This document shows, piece by piece, positions 1 through 5,384 of a DNA stretch of 10,071 bases. The notes beneath the pieces were generated by a model, which did not search any database, had not been told where the DNA came from, and worked only from the letters and a program-made list of their open reading frames with translations. This DNA is from Chlamydiota bacterium (GTDB lineage: Bacteria; Chlamydiota; Chlamydiia; Chlamydiales; SM23-39). The translations under genes and the position numbers were made by a program. Positions within the stretch are counted from its first letter, which is position 1; each line of letters starts with the position of its first letter. The stretch is from the NCBI GenBank assembly GCA_027449725.1, contig DAIDLB010000191.1, positions 1 through 10,071 on the forward strand, in the 5' to 3' direction.

Positions 1-440
1 CAGGTAGGATCGTAGACCGAAATAAAATTCCCCTCACCGTATTTTAAAATTTTCTCATCCGCAGTAACCAATACCGCATTTTCCTCATAAGCGCTGGCAA
101 TCAGAATCCGATCTGCAGGGTCGCTATGGAGAAGTCCGGGAAGGCGATTGCTAAGAATGGCCACTTGAAATGTAAACTGCGCCATTACAATACCCGGAAG
201 CTCTATCCACTGCTTCAACCAATCTGTCAATTCCATATCCAAAACAATCCGTTTGCGCTCACATAGCATTGAAATTTCCCAGACCGAGATGGGAGCGATT
301 AAAAGATGTTCATACTCTCGAGCCTGTTCGATTGCCTTTCTCGCGCTCGGCGAGATAATGGTATTTCCCGCAGCCATCCATATCCAAATATGGGCATCCA
401 ATAATAATTTATGCTTTTTAATTTCCTTAACGAGTGGCAT
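1..440 (-). CDS. vapC: VapC-type PIN-domain toxin (ribonuclease), 3' end cut by window edge
   Basis: Reading from the ATG at 440 gives 146 codons with no stop before the window edge. The usual family length is about 125-145 residues, so only a few codons are probably missing. The N-terminus LLLDAHIWIW (residues 12-21) is the classic first PIN strand with acidic D15. SVWEIS (52-57) carries E55, HSDPADRILIASA (105-117) carries D107 and D110, and LVTADEKI (124-131) carries D128. These are the acidic residues expected to bind the metal in this nuclease family, which typically cleaves tRNA or mRNA; the actual RNA target cannot be told from sequence. The gene overlaps the antitoxin stop by 14 bases, the usual antitoxin-first coupling, and a GAGG ribosome site lies 6 bases before the ATG. 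Codon use is visibly AT-richer than in the transfer genes. Identification as a PIN toxin is firm; the cellular role is inferred from the pairing. Confidence 0.88.
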   Translation of the reverse strand, partial: MPLVKEIKKHKLLLDAHIWIWMAAGNTIISPSARKAIEQAREYEHLLIAPISVWEISMLCERKRIVLDMELTDWLKQWIELPGIVMAQFTFQVAILSNRLPGLLHSDPADRILIASAYEENAVLVTADEKILKYGEGNFISVYDPT

Positions 441-657
441 CCCAAACCTCATCGATCGGAGAAATAATATCTCCCACAACCTGGATCGTACCTTTCATTT
501 TCCCGAATAGGCTTCCCGATTCCTCCTCTACAGGAACCAGCTGCGCGATCGGTTTATTTCGCTTGGTAATGATGATCCGCCTTTTCGTTCGGTGAACTCG
601 ATCCATCAACTTCAGGCACCTCGCCTTGAACTTGCCGGCCTGGATGTATTCTGCCAT
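427..657 (-). CDS. vapB: Phd/YefM-family antitoxin (VapB role)
   Basis: A 76-residue protein. The N-terminal part (AGKFKARCLKLMDRV, residues 7-21, then a basic stretch and IIITKRNKPIAQLVP, 28-42) matches the Phd/YefM DNA-binding fold, which dimerises and represses its own promoter. The C-terminal part (LFGKMKGTIQVVGDI, 50-64, then SPIDEVWDA) matches the acidic tail that Phd-type antitoxins partnered with VapC PIN toxins use to wrap and neutralise the toxin. The start is set by a strong AGGAGG at 661-666, only three bases from the ATG at 657. The stop lies 14 bases inside the downstream PIN toxin gene, so the two are translationally coupled. A palindrome at 676-691 just upstream is a natural candidate for its own operator. 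The family call is confident; binding and neutralisation are inferred from the family. Confidence 0.87.
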   Translation of the reverse strand: MAEYIQAGKFKARCLKLMDRVHRTKRRIIITKRNKPIAQLVPVEEESGSLFGKMKGTIQVVGDIISPIDEVWDATR

Positions 658-750
658 AACCCTCCTATAACTATAGTCATGTTACCATGACCTTAATTAT
701 CAAATCAAGAATACAGAAGCAAGTAGCTTATTTTTAATATATTATGACTA
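658..750. other. AT-rich spacer between transfer operon and toxin-antitoxin pair
   Basis: The only real intergenic gap in the window (93 bases). It is strongly AT-rich (33% GC over 661-720 by hand count) and holds the candidate antitoxin operator and a 10-base AT palindrome, taatatatta, at 735-744. I see no GC-rich hairpin followed by a T-run on the minus strand, so the transfer operon has no obvious intrinsic terminator here and some read-through into the toxin-antitoxin genes is possible. Confidence 0.6.
676..691 (-). promoter_or_regulatory. Candidate autoregulatory operator of the toxin-antitoxin pair
   Basis: An inverted repeat with 6-base perfect arms, GTCATG and CATGAC, separated by 4 bases, centred about 27 bases before the antitoxin ATG and just upstream of its ribosome site. 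On the minus strand a weak promoter could be drawn through it (TTGATT, 18-base gap, TAACAT), which would place the palindrome over the -10 region. Phd-type antitoxins normally repress through such palindromes. The repeat is directly visible; the promoter elements are weak and the regulatory role is inference. Confidence 0.42.
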
Positions 751-1935
751 TTAAAAGCTAATGCCGGTCGAGAAGCGGATCCCCGTGTTCGTCTCTTTTC
801 TTCCGACATCGAATTGCTCCATATACGGCTCGGCTTCGAGGTTGTATTTGACCTTGCCGCCCAAGTGCAGGGAGACGGGCAGCGAGGCGCGGTAGCCGAC
901 GAAGCTGAAGAGGCCCTTATCATGCTCCGGCGCGAAGCCGGCGGATTTATAGAAAAGGCCGTGGTTGACCTGCCCGGTCAATCCCAGGTCGAACCAGGGG
1001 CTGAAAGAATATTTGCCTTTTGCGCCCCAGGAGGCGTAGCAGGTGTCATTGATGCCGGCGAGATGCAGCTCCGGATGGCTGTCGACAATCGTCTGTTCGT
1101 CGGGCCCAAGAAGCCGCAGGCTCTCGACGGTTTTCACCGAGCGGTAGCCCAATCCCGCGAACGGGGTGAAGAGCGCCTTGTCGAAGGACAGGCTGGTCCC
1201 TGCCTTCATGCTGAGGTCGGCCAAGGTCTTGGAGACCGAACCGAGGGAAGAGCGGAGCACCTCTTTTTCTTCCGAACTGTCTTTGATCCGGTAGTATTCC
1301 TTCCCGTTGAAGCGGATGCTCCGAATTCCGTTCCCCTGCGTTTTTCGGATATTGTTCCCAAAATGCTTCCCGACGCTCTCTTTGTCCACTTTTCCACCCG
1401 TCATCCAGTCGTTATTGAGCTCAAGGACATCTCCGTGCGTCGAGTCGATGTAGCCGGTGTTGTCGATCAAGTCTTTGCTGTAGTACCTGCAGCCGTTGAA
1501 CACAAACGCCGCGTTGCCGTCGCAATTCGAAATCCGCTCGAAGAGCTTATAGTTTTCATCCCGCCCCAAATCCCGGAGGATGATTTCGGGCATCCCCCGC
1601 ACCTTGTCTTTCATCGAGTGGGGGACGGAATCGAAAGCCACCCCATCCCAATTCATCGAGCCAGTCGTCGAATAGGCTCCTTCCAAGGCAAAGTAGGGCT
1701 TGTTCGGCGCCGCATATTCATAGCTCCCGCGCCAGCCGCGCCCGGTTCCTTTGAGACTTGCATGCTCTGTGTCCATCGCATCGTAAAAGAGCTCATGCTT
1801 TAGGTTAACGTGGTGGGAACTCGGAGCCGTTGCCTCCAGCTTCGGCTGCTTCTCGTAGTAAGCCTCCAGCCGGTCGTATTTGTCGGCATAGGCCGCAGAG
1901 CCGAGGACGAGGAAGAGGGAAAGTGCGTATCTCAT
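751..1935 (-). CDS. Predicted outer-membrane beta-barrel protein, family not recognised
   Basis: A 394-residue protein. The reading frame is open further upstream, but the ATG at 1935 is preferred. It yields a clean Sec signal peptide (MRYALSLFLVLGSAAYA, cleavage after A17), overlaps the preceding stop as ATGA, and has a weak AAGAGA site eight bases upstream. The mature protein contains many alternating aromatic/polar strands, especially about residues 255-394, and ends in GIRFSTGISF. A terminal Phe after an alternating strand is the typical recognition signal for outer-membrane barrel insertion. The middle part (about 110-250) is polar and probably forms long loops, with a Cys pair (NCDGNAAFVFNGC) near residue 150 and a third Cys near 310. 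I do not recognise a named family. Position as the last gene of a transfer operon suggests a role at the cell surface in mating, surface exclusion or adhesion, but that is inference. Confidence 0.75.
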   Translation of the reverse strand: MRYALSLFLVLGSAAYADKYDRLEAYYEKQPKLEATAPSSHHVNLKHELFYDAMDTEHASLKGTGRGWRGSYEYAAPNKPYFALEGAYSTTGSMNWDGVAFDSVPHSMKDKVRGMPEIILRDLGRDENYKLFERISNCDGNAAFVFNGCRYYSKDLIDNTGYIDSTHGDVLELNNDWMTGGKVDKESVGKHFGNNIRKTQGNGIRSIRFNGKEYYRIKDSSEEKEVLRSSLGSVSKTLADLSMKAGTSLSFDKALFTPFAGLGYRSVKTVESLRLLGPDEQTIVDSHPELHLAGINDTCYASWGAKGKYSFSPWFDLGLTGQVNHGLFYKSAGFAPEHDKGLFSFVGYRASLPVSLHLGGKVKYNLEAEPYMEQFDVGRKETNTGIRFSTGISF

Positions 1936-2318
1936 GATTGTTTTCTCTTGAATTGGGTGATTAGGAGGAAGCCCGACAAAAGGGCGTTTAAGGCGGAGGC
2001 CGGAACCCCGGCGATCTCCCCCGCCTCTTTGCAAGGAGGCGAGGCCCTTAGAGCTTGTTTATAGGAAGCCAAGTCCGTGATGCGCGCTGCCTTGCACCGG
2101 TCCTGGATGAGGCCGAATTGGACAAGGGCGTGGTACGTGGAGACAAGGAGGCTCAGCGAGAGGAGGAGCAGGCACAGTTTTCGGATGCGGGCGCAAGCAA
2201 AGGTGGCGAGGTGCAGCCCCCTCTGGATGAGGCAGAGAAAGCAGGGTGCAAGTCCGAGGCCCAATTCCGCGAAGAGCGAAAAAGCGGCGGCGCCGCCGGA
2301 AGCGATCAAGACCCACAT
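1932..2318 (-). CDS. DsbB/BdbC-like disulfide bond formation membrane protein
   Basis: A 128-residue, mostly hydrophobic protein with about four membrane segments (roughly 2-20, 34-44, 47-66, 106-122). APCFLCLIQR (residues 24-33) is the hallmark DsbB motif: the CXXC that passes electrons to quinone, followed by the QR that lies at the quinone site. A second cysteine pair, C75 and C96, sits in the predicted periplasmic loop, as expected for the pair that reoxidises a DsbA-like partner. The length fits the short BdbC-type branch better than E. coli DsbB (about 176). It overlaps the TraG stop by 13 bases and the next gene's start by four. No DsbA-like partner is in the window. The likely job is to keep disulfide formation going for Cys-rich transfer proteins such as TraU and the TraN-like protein; this link is inferred from context. 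Confidence 0.85.
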   Translation of the reverse strand: MWVLIASGGAAAFSLFAELGLGLAPCFLCLIQRGLHLATFACARIRKLCLLLLSLSLLVSTYHALVQFGLIQDRCKAARITDLASYKQALRASPPCKEAGEIAGVPASALNALLSGFLLITQFKRKQS

Positions 2319-3793
2319 GGCGGCTCCTCCTTCAGAGGCACCTGCATCTTCTCCGCTTCTTTCTCGATTGGCGGCGGCATTCCGGGCGACCTTGTTTGTG
2401 CCGAGGGGATCGGCACAGTTTCCTGCCTCGCTCCGCGATAGGCGGGCGCGGTTTTTTCTCTCGTCTGAATCGTTGTCTTTTCCTGCTCCCGGATCAGCGT
2501 GCTTGCATTCGACGTCTCAACCCGCGTTGTCAGAAGCGCTCCCGACTGCTTCGGCGCGCTCTGGACAAGCGGTTTCTCCGGTACGCTCTTCGCATTCTCG
2601 GGCGCTTTGACCTCGTGCTTGGAAGAAACAGAGACATGGTGGGAGAGCTGGGACAAGCCCCCCTGTAAAAAGGCCCAGGTGAAAAACGGGATCGAGGCGA
2701 GGAGAAGGGCCGCTGTGATCTCGATCCCCCGGTAGAGGGAGGCGATCTCATCCGCCGTCCCAAGGGTCAATCCCGCTGCCGGCAGACGGCTCTCCCAGAG
2801 GGTTTGGAGAAAGAGGTCTACGGCGACATAGAAGATGGGCCAGAGCGAGATCCAGACGAGAAGTTTTAACCAGTGCAAAATGAGCTTTAAGCCAAAAGAG
2901 AGGAGCGCCAGGAGGAGGATGAGGGGAAAGATCAGATAAAGGAGCGCTTCCGAAAAATTCCGGAGAGCGGGAATGCTCGAAGCAGCAAGCGTCGTCCACG
3001 AGCTTTGGCTTTTTTCTTCCTGAAGCAAACGGATCGCAATCTGCTGCTTGACCCACTGTTTCTCCTCTCCCCTGAAGAGCTGGCGGAGCGAGCGTTCCCG
3101 CTCCGAGAGGTCCCCTTCGATGAGGGCGTCGACGAGGAGATCGCCTGTCAGGCTCGCGTCGATCTTTTCAATCGCCTCCCTGCAGGGAATCCAACTTCCG
3201 CGATAGAGCATGGTTCGGTTGCGCGCCGTCCTCTGCTTGAAAAAATCGAAGAGGTCGGCTGACTTGGCCAGCTCTTCTTTGTTATAGACCCCAAGCTTTA
3301 AGTCGCGGAAAACGCACTCGCGGCAAAAGGTGCGAAGCTCCGTTTCGGCCACTTTCGGCGCTAAAAAGGGGGCCGCTCCCGCCCCAATCCGCTCCGTCCA
3401 GGGATAATGGACCCGGACCGCCTCCTCAAAAAGAACCCGCACGCGATAAAACAGCTCGCTCGACCACCCTGCCGCGCTTGCCAAAAACCAGGGGACGTTT
3501 TCCACCTTGGTCTTGCGCCCTTCCCTGGCATAGTCGTGGATCTCAAGCGTGGAGCGCGGCGCCAACAGAAGGGAGAGGATTGCCAGCGCCGGCAGGAAAA
3601 AACTCTTGATGAGAGGCTCGAACTTCTGGCGCATAAAGGCGAGGCAGAGAGCTGCAAACGCGCCGAACGTCAAAGTGAGGCGGACGAGAAGCCGGAACGT
3701 CCCCTGGATCCCCTCTTCGCCGCCATAGAGGACGTGGCTGAGGGAGGAAAACACCCGCTCCAAAAGCTCGCCGTTTCCAACTGTATGGATCAT
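2306..3793 (-). CDS. traG: TraG N-terminal-domain protein (mating-pair formation), short form
   Basis: A 495-residue inner-membrane protein. Hydrophobic segments lie at about 36-54, 64-78, 283-305, 310-328 and 358-378, the TraG_N arrangement. A periplasmic stretch between them carries FCREC (156-160) and a further Cys at 204. The region from about 385 to the end is polar, Pro/Lys/Glu-rich and probably disordered. In F, TraG is about 938 residues: the N-terminal half supports pilus assembly and the long C-terminal periplasmic half supports mating-pair stabilisation and entry exclusion with TraS. That second half is missing here and its place is taken by the low-complexity tail. The stop is followed by intact downstream genes, not by remnants. 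It starts with an ATGA overlap on the traH stop. The family call rests on membrane pattern, order after TraH, and the Cys motif. Confidence 0.8.
   Translation of the reverse strand: MIHTVGNGELLERVFSSLSHVLYGGEEGIQGTFRLLVRLTLTFGAFAALCLAFMRQKFEPLIKSFFLPALAILSLLLAPRSTLEIHDYAREGRKTKVENVPWFLASAAGWSSELFYRVRVLFEEAVRVHYPWTERIGAGAAPFLAPKVAETELRTFCRECVFRDLKLGVYNKEELAKSADLFDFFKQRTARNRTMLYRGSWIPCREAIEKIDASLTGDLLVDALIEGDLSERERSLRQLFRGEEKQWVKQQIAIRLLQEEKSQSSWTTLAASSIPALRNFSEALLYLIFPLILLLALLSFGLKLILHWLKLLVWISLWPIFYVAVDLFLQTLWESRLPAAGLTLGTADEIASLYRGIEITAALLLASIPFFTWAFLQGGLSQLSHHVSVSSKHEVKAPENAKSVPEKPLVQSAPKQSGALLTTRVETSNASTLIREQEKTTIQTREKTAPAYRGARQETVPIPSAQTRSPGMPPPIEKEAEKMQVPLKEEPPCGS
2325..2332 (-). promoter_or_regulatory. 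Strong ribosome binding site of the DsbB-like gene
   Basis: AAGGAGGA on the minus strand, six bases before the ATG at 2318. It lies inside the last codons of traG and fixes the start of the DsbB-like gene. It is the best Shine-Dalgarno match of the transfer operon, placed at the one junction that is not a four-base stop/start overlap, so this gene can probably initiate independently of TraG translation. Confidence 0.7.
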
Positions 3794-4839
3794 ACCGCCC
3801 CATCGAGTTTGAGCATCAGCTCAAGTGCGGAAATCTCCGCCTGCACCTGGCTTTGCTGCTCGGCTTCCTGGGCTTTGATGTCTTTCAAAACCTGTTCGAT
3901 CTGCCGCACAAACATCTCTCCGGACGGGCGGACGGCCGCATAGGCCCTCGCGCGGTTCAAGGCGTCTTTGGCCGCGCCGTCGACGAATTGGAGCGTCCGG
4001 TCCCTGGCGATGAGATGGCTGAAGCGCTCCATCTCCAGCGCAGCCGGAGAGCCTTGGTATTGCGTCATCAGAGCGATCAGGCCGGCCAGAGGAAATCGGG
4101 ACGTATGGATAAGCTTTTTTTCCTCTTCGGAAAAAGGGCTGTTTCCGTCGCGGAGTTTCGCTTGGATCTCTTGGAGGAGGCGCCCGATCTTTTTCCGCTC
4201 CGCCTCCAACAGTTTTTGGATCGTCTCTCGATGCTGCGGCGGAATGCATTCGATCCGGTCCGGATAGAGGACAATTGAGCCCGTGATCTTCAAAAACAGC
4301 TCCCGGGTCTCTTCGCCAAGGTCCTGCAGCGCTTCTTCTCCGATGTTTCTCGGCTCAGCCTCTTCGTCCAAAACCTTTCTCGTCTCAAACCGGTCTTCGG
4401 TGATGCCGTCGAGCCTTTGCGCCCTGGCAAACGCCCCCGCAGCCTGTTGGTCTGCGACCTCGGTAAGAAGGGCCATCGTATTGAGCTGGTTCGCCCACGT
4501 CTGGATCTGGTCGGAGACGGAAGAGGCGAGAGACGAAATCGAATCCATCGCGATGAGATAGGCAAACGCGCTCGCGTCTTTCGCCTCTTTTCTCGCCGTC
4601 TGGATGTCTTCGGGGTTGCTCGCCGCGATCTTCGCAAGCGAGTCGATCATCCTCTTGCCGTTCGCCGTCTGGATGCCCCCTTCGACATAGTCGAGAGGAG
4701 GCGGGGCCGCCGGCGCCGCCTGCGACGCCTTTTCGGAGGCCAGCAAAGGCTCGTCGACATTGTTCTCCTCGAAAAACCGCTTCACCTGGGAATCGAGGCC
4801 GGAAGCAAAGAGCGTGCAGGAAAGAAAGAGGGCGATCAC
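3790..4839 (-). CDS. traH: TraH-like conjugative pilus assembly protein, short and Cys-poor
   Basis: Reads from a GTG at 4839 as 349 residues; F TraH is about 458. I chose this GTG because AGAGAGG (4848-4854) lies eight bases upstream and it makes a four-base GTGA overlap with traF. An in-frame GTG at 4848 would add an Arg near the N-terminus, which would suit a signal peptide, but its ribosome site would abut the codon. A short hydrophobic signal (MIALFLSCTLFASG) is followed by a variable linker. Then comes the TraH-like core (ASAFAYLIAMDSISSLASSV, 89-108), the LFLKITGSIV segment (181-190) and the EEEKKLIHTSRFPLAG segment (238-253). The C-terminus (about 305-345) is a predicted coiled coil. 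TraH acts in the periplasm and outer membrane with TraF, TraU, TraW and TrbB/TrbI in pilus extension. The usual Gly-rich Cys motif is not visible, and C198 is the only Cys outside the signal. Confidence 0.78.
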   Translation of the reverse strand: MIALFLSCTLFASGLDSQVKRFFEENNVDEPLLASEKASQAAPAAPPPLDYVEGGIQTANGKRMIDSLAKIAASNPEDIQTARKEAKDASAFAYLIAMDSISSLASSVSDQIQTWANQLNTMALLTEVADQQAAGAFARAQRLDGITEDRFETRKVLDEEAEPRNIGEEALQDLGEETRELFLKITGSIVLYPDRIECIPPQHRETIQKLLEAERKKIGRLLQEIQAKLRDGNSPFSEEEKKLIHTSRFPLAGLIALMTQYQGSPAALEMERFSHLIARDRTLQFVDGAAKDALNRARAYAAVRPSGEMFVRQIEQVLKDIKAQEAEQQSQVQAEISALELMLKLDGAV

Positions 4840-5384
4840 AGCTCGCACCTCTCTACGATCCGCTCTTCGAGCTGTTCTAGAGAAACAATATCCGAGCCGA
4901 GGTCGATGGCGCTTTCTTCCTCCGGATCGACGGCATAAAATCCCTCGGGAAGAACCCGGCCGAGGCCTCGGTCCGCCTCGGCGTCAAGCCCCTCGATCTT
5001 CGCTCCGTCGAGAGAGAGCCCCTTCAGGGTCCAGTGGTGGAGGACGGCGAATTCTTTGGCGATCCGCGCCGCCTCATCCGCCCCTTCTTTGAAGGAGAGG
5101 AGGAGAAAATACCGCTTGGAAAAGTCGTGCTGTTTTTGGAGATCGGCCCACGTTTCGGCGAAGCGGAGGCTCTCTTCGCTCGCCTTTTTTTCCGCTTCGA
5201 TGTAGGCGCCGATGTTTTTCCGCGTCGGCTCCATGAGGGCGAGCGCAAGGAGGTTTTGGTGATGCGCTTTGACGCTCTGCAGAGCTTCCCTGGCCTCCTC
5301 AGAATCGAGCCGCTCCTCCGGCTCTTCGAAATAATACCAGCCGCTCATCCGTCCCAGTACGCATAGACAGCTCAACAAAATCAT
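4836..5384 (-). CDS. traF: TraF-like pilus assembly protein, thioredoxin fold without CXXC
   Basis: A 182-residue protein (F TraF is about 247). After a short hydrophobic start comes SGWYYFEEPEE (14-24), matching the GW-Y/F motif that begins mature TraF. MEPTRKNIGAYIEAEKKA (51-68) matches the P-T-x-x-N-x-x-x-Y helix, and the TW pair follows at 78-79. RYFLLLSFKEG (91-101), SLDGAKIEGL (124-133) and the PEGFYAVDP block (146-154) follow a thioredoxin-like fold. Where redox-active relatives have CXXC the protein reads KEGADEA, so it should not be a thiol oxidase; F TraF itself also lacks the motif. TraF works in the periplasm with TraH on pilus extension. The signal region (MILLSCLCVLG) has no positive charge, so export is less obvious than for TraU or TraW. 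The start is an ATGA overlap with the TraN-like gene and the 3' end overlaps traH. Confidence 0.8.
   Translation of the reverse strand: MILLSCLCVLGRMSGWYYFEEPEERLDSEEAREALQSVKAHHQNLLALALMEPTRKNIGAYIEAEKKASEESLRFAETWADLQKQHDFSKRYFLLLSFKEGADEAARIAKEFAVLHHWTLKGLSLDGAKIEGLDAEADRGLGRVLPEGFYAVDPEEESAIDLGSDIVSLEQLEERIVERCEL
4848..4854 (-). promoter_or_regulatory. Ribosome binding site deciding the traH start
   Basis: AGAGAGG on the minus strand. It is eight bases from the GTG at 4839 but has zero spacing to the other candidate GTG at 4848, of which it covers the first base. This favours 4839 and gives a GTGA overlap with the traF stop, in line with the other junctions. A signal-peptide Arg encoded only by the longer form argues mildly the other way. 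Confidence 0.5.

Noticed and set aside
713..735. Possible terminator hairpin (AAGC-loop-GCTT followed by a T-rich stretch on the plus strand)
   Set aside because: The stem is only four base pairs and the T-run is on the plus strand, where no gene ends. It cannot terminate the minus-strand operon.
814..1803. Long plus-strand open frame (329 residues) opposite the barrel gene
   Set aside because: It is antisense to a gene with signal peptide, coupled start and barrel ending. It has no convincing ribosome site and its product looks like a compositional shadow of GC-rich codons.
2285..2298. Perfect 14-base GC palindrome (CGGCGGCGCCGCCG)
   Set aside because: It encodes Ser/Gly/Ala residues near the start of the DsbB-like protein; in GC-rich coding DNA such a sequence arises by chance and no partner site was seen.
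3407..3943. Plus-strand open frame (178 residues) across the traG-traH junction
   Set aside because: It covers parts of two well-supported minus-strand genes and shows no domain or start signal.
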